A stretch of 64,000 bases of DNA from Chryseosolibacter sp035628595 (GCA_035628595.1 DASPJN010000254.1:9011-73010); one strand, 5' to 3'. Positions 8,923 to 18,854 are shown, numbered from the stretch's first letter. Program-made: numbers and translations. The notes: a model not told the origin generated them from the letters alone.

Positions 8923-11739
8923 ATGCCAAGAGACAGAAGTATTCGTTCGGTACTGATCATCGGTAGCGGTCCTATCATTATTGGTCAAGCTTGTGAATTC
9001 GATTATGCAGGGTCACAGGCATCACGGTCACTACGCGAAGAAGGCATTGAGGTTGTGTTGATTAACTCAAATCCGGCAACCATTATGACGGACAAGGTGA
9101 CCGCCGACCACGTTTACCTTAAGCCGCTAACGAAGAAGTCCATTCGCGAAATTCTTGACAAACACCACATTGATGCTGTTCTGCCCACGATGGGTGGCCA
9201 AACGGCTCTGAACCTTTGCATTGATTGCGACAAAGCTGGGATATGGCAGCATTACGGCGTCAGAATTATTGGCGTGGATATTAAAGCGATCGAAACCACT
9301 GAAGACCGCGAAAAATTCCGGTTGAAAATGCACGAGCTCGGAGTGGGCGTGTGTAAAGGTTCAACTGCAACATCTTTCCTCCAGGGTAAGGAAATTGCAC
9401 AGGAGATCGGGTTTCCGCTTGTCATTCGTCCCTCATACACGCTTGGCGGAACCGGTGGAGGCTTTGTCCAAAATCCTGAAGATTTTGACGAGGCGCTTAA
9501 TAACGGACTTCATGCGTCACCTATTCACGAGGTTCTTGTTGAGCAAAGTATATTTGGTTGGAAGGAGTACGAGCTTGAATTATTGCGCGATAACATCGGC
9601 AATGTGATCATCATTTGCTCAATAGAAAACTTCGACCCAATGGGTATTCACACAGGCGATTCGATTACAGTTGCGCCTGCAATGACCCTGCCTGATACCA
9701 CGTATCAGAAGATGCGGGACCTTGCTATTAAAATGATGAATGGCATCGGAAAGTTTGCTGGTGGATGCAACGTTCAGTTCGCGCTCAACCCGGATAACTA
9801 TGACGAGATCATCGGTATTGAGATCAACCCGCGTGTATCAAGATCATCCGCGCTTGCCTCAAAAGCGACAGGTTACCCGATTGCAAAAATTGCAGCCAAG
9901 CTCGCGATCGGCTACAATCTCGACGAACTAAAAAATGCAATCACTGGAACGACAACTGCTTATTTCGAACCGGCAGTAGATTACGTAATTGTAAAGATAC
10001 CTCGCTGGAATTTTGACAAGTTTCATGGAGCCAATCGCCAACTCGGGCTTCAGATGAAATCAGTTGGGGAGGTGATGGGAATTGGCAGAAATTTTCAGGA
10101 GGCGTTACAGAAGGCCTGTCAGTCGCTTGAGATTCGTCGGAACGGTATTGGTGCTGATGGTAAATCGCTCACGAAACAGGATGAGATTTTGCATAGCCTC
10201 GAACATCCTACCTGGAACCGGATCTTTCATATTTACGATGCCATCAAGCTTGGGATTCCTCTGAAAACTATTCAGAAACTGACAAGAATAGATCGCTGGT
10301 TCCTGAAGCAAATTGAGGAACTCATCGAGCTAGAAAAGGAAATTGAAAAGTATTCGCTGGACGACATTCCGAAAGAGCTCATGAAGAAAGCGAAAGAGAA
10401 AGGCTATGCAGATCGACAGATTGCGCACCTGCTCGATTGTCGTGAAAGCGAAGTTCATGCAAAGCGAAAGGTGATGGGCATCAAGCGTGTTTATAAACTC
10501 GTAGACACCTGTGCTGCTGAATTTGAAGCGAAGACACCATACTACTATTCAACATTCGACAATGAGAATGAATCCGTCTCATCGAACAAGAAAAAAGTGA
10601 TTGTGCTTGGCTCCGGGCCGAACAGGATTGGCCAGGGAATTGAGTTTGACTATTCATGTGTGCATGGTGTACTCGCAGCGAAAGAGTGCGACTATGAAAC
10701 CATCATGATCAATTGTAATCCTGAAACGGTATCAACAGATTTTGATATAGCGGATAAACTGTATTTCGAACCCGTGTTCTGGGAACATTTATACGATATT
10801 ATCGAACACGAGAAACCAGAAGGTATAATTGTTCAGCTTGGCGGTCAGACTGCGTTAAAGCTTGCCGAAAAATTGCACGCTTACGGCATCAACATCATTG
10901 GAACATCTTTCGACTCCCTTGACCTTGCCGAAGACCGTGGCCGATTCTCAACTTTGCTCAAAGATCTCGGAATTCCGTATCCTGAATTTGGAGTCGCAAG
11001 AAATGCTGACGAAGCGATCGAGGCATCGAAGCAGATAGGCTTCCCGTTGCTCGTCCGGCCGTCTTACGTATTGGGTGGGCAAAGCATGAAGATTGTGATC
11101 AACGAGCAGGAGCTTGAAGATCATATTCTTGATATCTGGAAACACCTTCCCGAAAACAAGGTACTCCTCGACCATTTTCTCGATGGCGCAATAGAAGCGG
11201 AGGCGGATGCCATTTGCGATGGTGAAGATGTGTATATCATCGGTGTGATGCAGCACATTGAGCCGGCTGGAATTCACTCTGGTGATTCGTATGCGGTGCT
11301 CCCTCCGTTTAACCTTGGCGATTTCGTACAGAAGCAGATTGAAAACTATACAATAAGAATTGCACAAGCGTTGAAAGTGAAAGGTCTTATCAACATCCAG
11401 TTTGCAATTAAGAAAGACAAGGTGTACGTCATTGAAGCGAACCCACGTGCGTCGCGAACTGTGCCTTTTATCTGCAAAGCATACGATGAACCGTACGTGA
11501 ACTACGCGACGAAGGTCATGCTCGGAGCGAAGAAAGTGAAAGACTTTCAGTTCAATCCAACAAGAAGAGGTTACGCCATTAAGGAGCCGGTATTTTCCTT
11601 CAACAAATTTCCGGATGTTAATAAGGAGCTTGGACCGGAAATGAAGTCAACAGGCGAATCCATTTATTTTATTGATGATTTGATGGACGATTATTTCCTG
11701 AAGATTTACTCGGAAAGAAACCTGTATCTGAGCCGCTAA
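8923..11739 (+). CDS. carB: Carbamoyl-phosphate synthase large subunit without the regulatory domain
   Basis: The 938-residue protein makes carbamoyl phosphate for pyrimidine and arginine synthesis. Both ATP-grasp halves are present: SGPIIIGQACEFDYAG near the start with TLGGTGGGF, and the second-half SGPNRIGQGIEFDYS near residue 565 with YVLGGQSM. E. coli CarB has about 1073 residues; this protein stops just after GPEMKSTGE, exactly where the C-terminal MGS-like domain that binds UMP, IMP and ornithine would begin. The reading frame ends cleanly, so this is a natural short form, not a frameshift. The small subunit gene carA is not in the window. A dihydroorotase gene lies at 45027. Confidence 0.95.
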   Translation: MPRDRSIRSVLIIGSGPIIIGQACEFDYAGSQASRSLREEGIEVVLINSNPATIMTDKVTADHVYLKPLTKKSIREILDKHHIDAVLPTMGGQTALNLCIDCDKAGIWQHYGVRIIGVDIKAIETTEDREKFRLKMHELGVGVCKGSTATSFLQGKEIAQEIGFPLVIRPSYTLGGTGGGFVQNPEDFDEALNNGLHASPIHEVLVEQSIFGWKEYELELLRDNIGNVIIICSIENFDPMGIHTGDSITVAPAMTLPDTTYQKMRDLAIKMMNGIGKFAGGCNVQFALNPDNYDEIIGIEINPRVSRSSALASKATGYPIAKIAAKLAIGYNLDELKNAITGTTTAYFEPAVDYVIVKIPRWNFDKFHGANRQLGLQMKSVGEVMGIGRNFQEALQKACQSLEIRRNGIGADGKSLTKQDEILHSLEHPTWNRIFHIYDAIKLGIPLKTIQKLTRIDRWFLKQIEELIELEKEIEKYSLDDIPKELMKKAKEKGYADRQIAHLLDCRESEVHAKRKVMGIKRVYKLVDTCAAEFEAKTPYYYSTFDNENESVSSNKKKVIVLGSGPNRIGQGIEFDYSCVHGVLAAKECDYETIMINCNPETVSTDFDIADKLYFEPVFWEHLYDIIEHEKPEGIIVQLGGQTALKLAEKLHAYGINIIGTSFDSLDLAEDRGRFSTLLKDLGIPYPEFGVARNADEAIEASKQIGFPLLVRPSYVLGGQSMKIVINEQELEDHILDIWKHLPENKVLLDHFLDGAIEAEADAICDGEDVYIIGVMQHIEPAGIHSGDSYAVLPPFNLGDFVQKQIENYTIRIAQALKVKGLINIQFAIKKDKVYVIEANPRASRTVPFICKAYDEPYVNYATKVMLGAKKVKDFQFNPTRRGYAIKEPVFSFNKFPDVNKELGPEMKSTGESIYFIDDLMDDYFLKIYSERNLYLSR

Positions 11740-11848
11740 ATAATTTTTGGGTAAGTTCGTCTCAGTATTTGGGCAACATGCTGAATTGTCGGTAAGACAG
11801 AACCTATGTTTTTGATTTTTAGTTGTTGTTAATAGAAATGTATTTTCC

Positions 11849-12046
11849 ATGGTTAAGATTCTCATAATCACCGGTTTGATTCTATATGTCTTGTACAAGA
11901 TAGGCTCTTTCTTTTTTCGAGCCGGTGCCGCGTCTCAGCAATTCAGAAATCAGGGAAATCCTTCACATTTTAAAAAGAGCGACAAGAATGCGAAAGGCCC
12001 GACGATAAAAGGCGGCGAGTATATCGACTATGAAGAAATAAAATAA
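11849..12046 (+). CDS. Small membrane protein, DUF4834-like
   Basis: A 65-residue protein with one N-terminal helix (about 3-22) followed by a basic, glycine-containing tail ending GGEYIDYEEIK. This layout and tail match the DUF4834 family, small proteins of unknown function found in Bacteroidota. It sits 109 bp after carB and five bases before dapF, so it is likely co-transcribed with dapF. Confidence 0.65.
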   Translation: MVKILIITGLILYVLYKIGSFFFRAGAASQQFRNQGNPSHFKKSDKNAKGPTIKGGEYIDYEEIK

Positions 12047-12051
12047 TTGTT

Positions 12052-12837
12052 TTGAAAATTAAGTTTTCTAAATACCAGGCCACGGGCAACGACTTCATCC
12101 TCATTGATAATCGATCAGGAGAATACAAATTGTCTGCCGACCATGTGAAACGCTTGTGTCATCGCAAGTTCGGTATCGGCGCTGACGGACTTATGCTGAT
12201 AGAAAAAGACCCGAACTTGGATTTCAATGTTGTCTACTATAACAGCGATGGTTCTCAAAGTCTCTGCGGAAATGGAAGCAGGGCGGCGGTAGAAATGGCC
12301 AGGTCGCTTGGAATGGTGAAGCAAAAAGCCCGCTTTAATGCCTACGACGGCGTTCATGAAGCTGAAATATTTGGTGATGATCTGATAAGATTGAAAATGA
12401 ATGACGTTGCTGACGTCAACAAGATCGGTGAAGATTTTTTCCTGAACACGGGCTCTCCACATTACGTGCGATTCGTTGGTCAGATAGAAGAGCATCCGGT
12501 TTACGAAGACGGACGAACAATCCGTTATCACGAAGCTTTCGCCCCGGGTGGCACAAATGTCAATTTCGTCGAAGTACTTGCCGATAACACAATCTATGTG
12601 AGGACATATGAACGCGGTGTCGAAAATGAAACGCTTTCATGTGGTACAGGCGTTACGGCAGCAGCGTTAGCCGCATCATTTTTAGGATATCACTCTCCCA
12701 TGAAAATTGGAACACTAGGCGGAGAGCTTTTAGTAGAGTTCAAATCCGGCCAGGATGCCGGTTCGTCTGCATTATTTACCGACATTTTTCTTATCGGGCC
12801 TGCCAAAATGGTCTTCGAAGGCCAGTTGGAACTATAA
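12052..12837 (+). CDS. dapF: Diaminopimelate epimerase
   Basis: Converts LL- to meso-diaminopimelate for lysine and peptidoglycan synthesis. The 261-residue protein has the family opening KYQATGNDFILID, and the two catalytic cysteines are visible as Cys72 in LCGNGSRAA and Cys197 in SCGTGVTAAA. I use the TTG at 12052 because the residues MKIKFSKYQATGND fit the family N-terminus and no ATG lies upstream in frame; the gene starts five bases after the previous stop. Length is normal. Confidence 0.95.
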   Translation: MKIKFSKYQATGNDFILIDNRSGEYKLSADHVKRLCHRKFGIGADGLMLIEKDPNLDFNVVYYNSDGSQSLCGNGSRAAVEMARSLGMVKQKARFNAYDGVHEAEIFGDDLIRLKMNDVADVNKIGEDFFLNTGSPHYVRFVGQIEEHPVYEDGRTIRYHEAFAPGGTNVNFVEVLADNTIYVRTYERGVENETLSCGTGVTAAALAASFLGYHSPMKIGTLGGELLVEFKSGQDAGSSALFTDIFLIGPAKMVFEGQLEL

Positions 12838-12886
12838 TTGACACAAGCAGGCTTATTGCTCTCACCGTTTAAAGTCAAAATCAGGG

Positions 12887-12917
12887 TTGGGGGTAACCAT
12901 CAAACAACTTAACTTTA
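12887..12917 (+). promoter_or_regulatory. Candidate secA promoter
   Basis: TTG (12887-12889), 20 bp spacer, TAACTTTA (12910-12917) resembles the Bacteroidota -33/-7 pair with one mismatch in the -7 box. It would give a leader of about 65 nt that contains the hairpin at 12940-12956. Confidence 0.3.
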
Positions 12918-12939
12918 GGCCCCTAAAACGGGCAGGAAA

Positions 12940-12956
12940 TGCATTGCTCCAATGCA
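12940..12956. repeat. Perfect hairpin in the secA leader
   Basis: TGCATTG (12940-12946) and CAATGCA (12950-12956) are perfect complements around a CTC loop, 31 bp ahead of the chosen secA ATG. No T-run follows, so it is not an intrinsic terminator; a leader RNA structure or protein-binding palindrome is possible. Confidence 0.6.
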
Positions 12957-12987
12957 CGTCCGCAAATTTTTAAACTCAACGTACCCA

Positions 12988-15900
12988 ATGTTAAAATTCA
13001 TTGCTAAAATCTTTGGAACGAAATCTGACAAGGACATCAAACGAATGATGCCACTGGTTGAACAAACCAGGAAAGAGGGGGAGTCGATGAAGTCTTTGTC
13101 CAACGATGCATTGAGGAATGAGTCGCTGAAACTCCAGGATTTTATTAATGCCGAGTTAAAAGAGATCGACGCTAAAATTCAGTCGCTGCATAAACAAATT
13201 GCCGATAATCCGGCAATGGAAATTAACGAGAAAGAAATCGTATTTGCTGAAATAGACAAACTGGAGGAAGTTCGCAACACTGACCTTGAGAAAGTGCTTT
13301 TAAAAGTGCTGCCAAAGGCTTTTGCAATTGTGCGTGAAACAGCAAGAAGATTCAAAGAAAACGAGTTCATTGAAGTGACTGCTTCTGACTTTGACCGCAC
13401 CATTGCAGCTGGTAGAGATAATGTTCAGATAGTTGCCGACAAAGCACGCTGGATGAATAAGTGGATGGCGGCAGGAAATATCATAACCTGGGACATGGTT
13501 CACTACGACGTGCAGATCATCGGTGGTATTGCTTTGCATGAAGGAAAAGTTGCTGAAATGGCAACAGGCGAGGGTAAGACGCTCGTGGCAACATTGCCTG
13601 CCTTTCTAAATGCACTTGCCAAGCGTGGCGTTCATATCGTTACAGTAAACAACTACCTCGCGCAACGTGATAGTGAATGGATGGCTCCGATTTTTCAGTT
13701 CCATGGTTTAAGTATCGACTGTATCGATAAGCATGAGCCGAATTCAACGGCGCGAAAGAACGCATATCGAGCAGACATCACTTATGGAACGAACAACGAA
13801 TTCGGTTTCGATTACCTGCGTGACAATATGGCTCGAGACCCTGAGGAACTCGTTCAGCGCGCGCACCATTACGCAATGGTGGATGAAGTTGACTCTGTCT
13901 TGATTGATGAAGCGAGAACGCCATTGATTATCTCCGGGCCAGTACCCCGTGGAAACGAACACGAGTTCTACGATCTTAAACCACGGATTTTTAAGCTCGT
14001 TGAAGCCCAGAAGAAGATCATTAACGAATACCTGAATAACGCGCGTAAGCTGATCAATGAAGGAAACGAGAAGGAGGGCGGACTCAATCTTTTCCGTGCC
14101 CATCGGGCGATGCCGAAGTATAAGCCGCTTATCAAGTTTCTTAGTGAAACAGGCATGAAAGCAATCCTGCAAAAGACTGAGAATTATTATCTGCAGGACA
14201 ACAAACGCAATATGCCAGAAGCCGACAAGCCCTTGTTTTTCATCATCGATGAAAAAGACAACAGCGTTGACTTAACGGAAAAGGGTATTGATCTAATTAC
14301 AGGCGAAGGCGAGGATCCGAAATTCTTCATTCTGCCAGAAATAGCAACAGAAATTAATAAGCTTGAAAAGGATACTTCTCTTAATGAAGGTGAACAGTTT
14401 CAGAAAAAAGAAGCTGTTATTCGCGACTACCAGGTAAAGTCGCAGAGAATCCATAGTGTGAATCAGCTTCTCAAAGCTTACACGCTTTTTGAGAAGGACA
14501 CCGAATACATTGTCGTAGACGGAAAAATCAAGATTGTTGACGAGCAGACTGGTCGGGTACTTGACGGACGACGGTACTCCGATGGTTTACACCAGGCCAT
14601 CGAAGCAAAGGAAAATGTGAAGGTTGAAGACGCGACACAAACCTATGCGACAATTACCCTGCAGAATTACTTCCGCATGTATCACAAGCTTGCCGGTATG
14701 ACCGGTACTGCTGAAACGGAAGCCGGTGAACTCTGGGATATTTACAAACTGGATGTTGTTACGATTCCCACCAATAAGCCTGCTGTACGAAAAGATTATG
14801 ACGACCTTGTTTATAAGACTACGCGCGAAAAATTCAACGCGGTTATTGACGAGGTTGTGAAGTTAACACAAGCTGGACGACCGGTGCTTGTCGGAACGAC
14901 CTCTGTTGAAATTTCGGAATTAGTCAGCCGCCTGTTACAGTTGAGAAAGATCAAGCACCAGGTGTTAAATGCAAAGCAACATCAGCGCGAAGCGGAAATA
15001 GTTGCAGAAGCCGGTAAACCTGGTACTGTAACGATTGCCACAAACATGGCTGGTCGCGGTACTGACATCAAACTAACTGCGGAATCGCGCGCGGCTGGCG
15101 GCCTTGCGATTATTGGTACAGAACGCCATGAATCACGACGCGTAGACAGACAGTTGCGCGGTCGTTCTGGCCGTCAGGGTGATCCGGGAACATCACAGTT
15201 CTATGTTTCGCTCGAAGATAATCTGATGCGTCTTTTTATGCCTGAACGGATCGCCCGTATCATGGACAAGCTTGGATTGAAAGAAGGGGAGGAGATTCAA
15301 CACTCAATGGTAACAAGCTCCATTGAACGCGCGCAAAAGAAAGTCGAAGAGAATAACTTCGGAATCCGGAAGCGTTTGCTAGAGTATGATAACGTAATGA
15401 ACTCGCAGCGCGAAGTAATTTACAAGCGCAGAAGAAATGCTTTGTTTGGCGAAAGACTTGAGCTTGATATTTTGACGATGCTATTCGACACAAGCGAGGA
15501 CATGATCATTAATGCTAAAAATGCGAATGATTACGAGAGCCTCCGGTTAAATGCCTTAGGCACTTTGGGATTGGATTACGAACTGCCTAAAGCTGACTTT
15601 GAAAAATGGGATCAGAATAAAATAACGGACGATCTTTACCACAAGGCCCTCGCACATTATCATAAGAAGAACAGGATGGTAGCCGACAAAGCATTACCCG
15701 TTGTTCGCGAGATTCATCGTACACGCGGAGCAACCGTGGAGAATATCCTTGTGCCATTTACCGATGGATCCAAACAAATTGGTGTTGCGGCAAACCTGAT
15801 TAAGTGTGTAGAAACGAACAACGCTGAACTCGTCAAGGCGATGGAAAAAATGATTACCCTTGCCATCATCGATCAGCAATGGAAGGAGCATTTACGGGAA

Positions 15901-16341
15901 ATGGATGATCTCAAGCAATCGGTACAAAATGCCGTTTACGAACAGAAAGATCCGCTGCTGATCTATAAGTTCGAAGGCTTTGAGTTATTCAAGCGCTTCA
16001 TCGCGAAGGTGAATGAGGATACAATTTCGTTCCTAATGAAAGCGGACATTCCTGTTCAACAGCCAGACCAGGTGCAGGAGGCACGCGCTCAACGTACACG
16101 TGCAAGGCTGAGTGAACAGAAAGAAGAATCAAGATCACTGCTCAGTGGTGGTCAGCAGCCAAATCAGCCACAACCAAACAGGCCTCCGCAGGAAAAAGTA
16201 ATGCCTGTAAAATCTGAAAAGGTTGCTAACAGAAACGATAAGGTAAGTGTTCAGTATCCTGATGGGCGTGTTCTTCGCGACGTGAAGTACAAGAAAGTGG
16301 AAGATGACATTAAGAATAATCGCTGTGTAATAATCGACTAA
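12988..16341 (+). CDS. secA: Preprotein translocase ATPase SecA
   Basis: Motor of the Sec pathway that pushes unfolded preproteins through SecYEG. The ATG at 12988 gives the standard N-terminus MLKFIAKIFGTKSDKDIK; an in-frame ATG at 12952 lies inside the leader hairpin and is unlikely. The 1117-residue product has Walker A MATGEGKT near residue 191, DEVDSVLIDEART near 298, and MAGRGTDIKL in the second helicase domain. It is longer than E. coli SecA (901) owing to insertions, as is usual in Bacteroidota. The C-terminus ends in CVIID without the cysteine-rich zinc motif found in E. coli. The stop overlaps the next ATG by one base. Confidence 0.97.
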   Translation: MLKFIAKIFGTKSDKDIKRMMPLVEQTRKEGESMKSLSNDALRNESLKLQDFINAELKEIDAKIQSLHKQIADNPAMEINEKEIVFAEIDKLEEVRNTDLEKVLLKVLPKAFAIVRETARRFKENEFIEVTASDFDRTIAAGRDNVQIVADKARWMNKWMAAGNIITWDMVHYDVQIIGGIALHEGKVAEMATGEGKTLVATLPAFLNALAKRGVHIVTVNNYLAQRDSEWMAPIFQFHGLSIDCIDKHEPNSTARKNAYRADITYGTNNEFGFDYLRDNMARDPEELVQRAHHYAMVDEVDSVLIDEARTPLIISGPVPRGNEHEFYDLKPRIFKLVEAQKKIINEYLNNARKLINEGNEKEGGLNLFRAHRAMPKYKPLIKFLSETGMKAILQKTENYYLQDNKRNMPEADKPLFFIIDEKDNSVDLTEKGIDLITGEGEDPKFFILPEIATEINKLEKDTSLNEGEQFQKKEAVIRDYQVKSQRIHSVNQLLKAYTLFEKDTEYIVVDGKIKIVDEQTGRVLDGRRYSDGLHQAIEAKENVKVEDATQTYATITLQNYFRMYHKLAGMTGTAETEAGELWDIYKLDVVTIPTNKPAVRKDYDDLVYKTTREKFNAVIDEVVKLTQAGRPVLVGTTSVEISELVSRLLQLRKIKHQVLNAKQHQREAEIVAEAGKPGTVTIATNMAGRGTDIKLTAESRAAGGLAIIGTERHESRRVDRQLRGRSGRQGDPGTSQFYVSLEDNLMRLFMPERIARIMDKLGLKEGEEIQHSMVTSSIERAQKKVEENNFGIRKRLLEYDNVMNSQREVIYKRRRNALFGERLELDILTMLFDTSEDMIINAKNANDYESLRLNALGTLGLDYELPKADFEKWDQNKITDDLYHKALAHYHKKNRMVADKALPVVREIHRTRGATVENILVPFTDGSKQIGVAANLIKCVETNNAELVKAMEKMITLAIIDQQWKEHLREMDDLKQSVQNAVYEQKDPLLIYKFEGFELFKRFIAKVNEDTISFLMKADIPVQQPDQVQEARAQRTRARLSEQKEESRSLLSGGQQPNQPQPNRPPQEKVMPVKSEKVANRNDKVSVQYPDGRVLRDVKYKKVEDDIKNNRCVIID

Positions 16342-16868
16342 TGAAAGCACAACTTCTTCTGATTCTCGCCATCATTGCAGTGTTTTCGTGTGCAAAGAAA
16401 ACAACATCGTCAACACGCACCGGGGCAACCCAAAGTGGCAAGTACGCGGAAGATCTGTCTGTGCTTCGCCCGAAAGTGAACGACGTCGATACAGCAAGTA
16501 AGCAACCGATGGGAGATGGGGCGGACGAAACGAAAGAGACCAAATATGTGGAGGCAAAATATGCCATCAACGAAAACCTGGATAGTATACTCGACAGCAT
16601 CAGCAGATTCAATCATAGCATTGGTCACGTTGACGGCTTTACCATCCAGGTTTATTCCGGTTTGAAACGGGAAGAGGCATTGAACGCCAAGAAGTCTTTG
16701 AGCACGTCCCTGCCTGGTCTCGATTCAGAGCTCCAGTATGTTCAGCCTAATTATCGCGTCCGGGCCGGGAAATATTATGACCGGTTCGCAGCGCAACGCG
16801 ATTACGTGGCGATCAAAAAATATTTCCCGAATGCCATTTTGCTTCCGGAACGTCTTCCGATAAAATAG
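16341..16868 (+). CDS. SPOR-like lipoprotein
   Basis: A 175-residue lipoprotein with signal peptide and lipobox VFSC (Cys17), a Ser/Thr-rich linker and a C-terminal domain (about 97-172) with GFTIQVYSGLKREEA and YRVRAGKYYDR, the two-half pattern of SPOR peptidoglycan-binding domains. SPOR domains bind denuded glycan strands at division sites. The ATG overlaps the secA stop by one base, so translation is coupled to secA. Binding is inferred from the fold pattern only. Confidence 0.75.
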   Translation: MKAQLLLILAIIAVFSCAKKTTSSTRTGATQSGKYAEDLSVLRPKVNDVDTASKQPMGDGADETKETKYVEAKYAINENLDSILDSISRFNHSIGHVDGFTIQVYSGLKREEALNAKKSLSTSLPGLDSELQYVQPNYRVRAGKYYDRFAAQRDYVAIKKYFPNAILLPERLPIK

Positions 16869-16875
16869 TCGTCAA

Positions 16876-17532
16876 TTAGAATTTCCCGAATTTCAGTGTG
16901 AGGTTAATCGAAGTGCCGTTAATGTCGTCGTCACTCATGCCCTTGCCATTGCTTCCGTGAGCCAATCTGTAAGAGATTCCCGGAGCAAACCGCATCCAAC
17001 GGAAGATATTCATCTCGACTTTCACACCAGGTTCCGCAACAGTAAACCAATTCGTATCGTGATCGTAGTCGCGAATCTCATCATTTTCATTTTCGCTTTT
17101 ATGTTGATCACGATCATATTGCAATGTAAATCCTGCACCAGCGAACATTTGAAACCCGATATGCAGTGACCTGTCAGACGCGACAATGTATTCGGTCATC
17201 AAACCAAACTGTCCATATTCATAACTCATCCTTCGGGTCGGCTCTGTACGGAATTCAATAGGAACCACAATGTTATTCGTGGATGCGGCAGCACCGACAC
17301 CAAGCAAAAACCGATGGTTGACATACCATCCGCCATAGATCTCGACAATGTTTGCCGGCTCGCCTTTGATGGTGGAAAATTTGTTGCTCAAGGCTCCAAA
17401 CGCACCGGAAGCATGTGGCCGGTTATCGCGGAAAATGGTCTTGATTTCGTGAGGTTGGCCAGGTTCGTCCTGCGCTAAACATACGTTAGTGAACAGAAGC
17501 GCCAGCGCTACAAGTGACGTAAATATTTTCAT
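16876..17532 (-). CDS. Outer-membrane beta-barrel protein
   Basis: The 218-residue protein has a clear signal peptide ending CLAQ (near residue 21) and then alternating short amphipathic strands rich in Tyr, Phe and Gly, ending with NLTLKFGKF, a terminal strand with C-terminal Phe typical of outer-membrane barrels. There are no cysteines after the signal and no catalytic motif. It is convergent with the SPOR lipoprotein gene, with eight bases between the stops. Function unknown; a small structural or transport barrel. Confidence 0.7.
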   Translation of the reverse strand: MKIFTSLVALALLFTNVCLAQDEPGQPHEIKTIFRDNRPHASGAFGALSNKFSTIKGEPANIVEIYGGWYVNHRFLLGVGAAASTNNIVVPIEFRTEPTRRMSYEYGQFGLMTEYIVASDRSLHIGFQMFAGAGFTLQYDRDQHKSENENDEIRDYDHDTNWFTVAEPGVKVEMNIFRWMRFAPGISYRLAHGSNGKGMSDDDINGTSINLTLKFGKF

Positions 17533-17624
17533 AAATCATGTTTTTACCAGAGACACCTGAAACGCCGTTCACCCCTACCGTCGTCTGAATTTTCATAAAC
17601 GCCTTCTTCGGTCATATTCCCGAC

Positions 17625-17662
17625 GATGAAACTTTGCTAACTTTAAACTTTACTGTTTCATC
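17625..17662. repeat. Inverted repeat next to the M20 hydrolase start
   Basis: GATGAAAC (17625-17632) and GTTTCATC (17655-17662) are perfect 8-bp complements separated by 22 bp; the right arm touches the ATG at 17663. It lies in the divergent gap between the outer-membrane protein and hydrolase genes. Could be an operator or a chance match. Confidence 0.4.
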
Positions 17663-18853
17663 ATGGAATTACTCGCTCGAATAAAAGAGATGTCGCTTCG
17701 TATTGCGGATGATGTCGTCAAACACCGCCGCCATTTGCATGCGAACCCTGAGCTTTCATATAAGGAGTATAAAACGGCGAAGTATGTAGCTGAACAACTC
17801 CACGCCGTTGGACTGAATCCAACCGAGGGAATAGCTACCACCGGATTGGTAGTCGAAATCAAAGGCAAAAATTCGGAAAGCAAAACCATTGCCCTTCGTG
17901 CAGATATGGATGCGCTGCCGATCATCGAAGCGAACGATGTGATCTACAAATCACAGGAACCCGGTGTGATGCACGCATGTGGTCATGATGTTCACACTTC
18001 ATCGCTGTTAGGAACGGCTATGATATTGAATGAAATCAAAGATGAATTCGAAGGGACTATCAGATTACTTTTTCAACCGGGTGAAGAGAAGAATCCGGGT
18101 GGAGCTTCTTACATGATCCGTGATGGAGCGCTCGAAAACCCCCGGCCTTCGGGTATCGTAGGTCAACACGTTTTCCCTTTGTTGGACGTTGGAAAAATTG
18201 GCTTTCGGGAAGGAATGTACATGGCCAGTTGTGATGAAATCTACTTGAAAGTAATCGGTAAAGGAGGACACGGCGCCGCACCCGAATTAGCCGTAGATCC
18301 GATTGTAATTGCCTCGCACATTATAATCGCCTTACAACAGATCATTAGCCGCAATGCGAGTCCGAAACAACCTACCGTGTTAACGTTCGGTAAAATTATT
18401 GGTGAAGGCGCGACCAATATCATTCCGAATGAAGTCAACATTGCCGGCACATTTCGTGCGATGAATGAAGACTGGAGAGAGGCAGCGCTTCTGAAAATCA
18501 AAAGAATGGCGGAAAGCATTGCGGAAGGAATGGGTGGAAAATGTGACGTTGATATATCGCGGGGTTATCCTTATCTGCAAAACGATCCGCTGCTTACGCG
18601 CAGGATCAAGGCGTGCGCCGAACAGTACGTTGGTAAAGAAAATGTTGTCGATATTGATATCACGCTTGGCGCGGAAGACTTTGCTTATTATTCCCAAGTA
18701 ATTCCTGCGTCGTTTTACCGGCTCGGAACAAGAAATCAGGGCAAAGGGATCACGTCATACGTTCATACGCCGACATTTGATATAGATGAAGATGCCCTAA
18801 AGATCAGCCCTGGCCTCATGGCGTGGATGGCGGTCAATGAATTAAAAGGTTAG
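17663..18853 (+). CDS. M20 family metallo-amidohydrolase (N-acyl amino acid / amidohydrolase type)
   Basis: A 396-residue dinuclear metal hydrolase of the IAA-amino acid/N-acyl-amino acid amidohydrolase group. Seen are RRHLHANPE near residue 22, RADMDALPI at 79-87, the metal motif HACGHD at 104-109, PGEEKNPGG at 139-147 and the C-terminal GAEDFAYY. Family members cleave N-acyl or N-acetyl groups or dipeptides in the cytoplasm; the substrate cannot be told. No signal peptide. The symporter gene starts one base after its stop. Confidence 0.88.
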   Translation: MELLARIKEMSLRIADDVVKHRRHLHANPELSYKEYKTAKYVAEQLHAVGLNPTEGIATTGLVVEIKGKNSESKTIALRADMDALPIIEANDVIYKSQEPGVMHACGHDVHTSSLLGTAMILNEIKDEFEGTIRLLFQPGEEKNPGGASYMIRDGALENPRPSGIVGQHVFPLLDVGKIGFREGMYMASCDEIYLKVIGKGGHGAAPELAVDPIVIASHIIIALQQIISRNASPKQPTVLTFGKIIGEGATNIIPNEVNIAGTFRAMNEDWREAALLKIKRMAESIAEGMGGKCDVDISRGYPYLQNDPLLTRRIKACAEQYVGKENVVDIDITLGAEDFAYYSQVIPASFYRLGTRNQGKGITSYVHTPTFDIDEDALKISPGLMAWMAVNELKG

Positions 18854-18854
18854 C

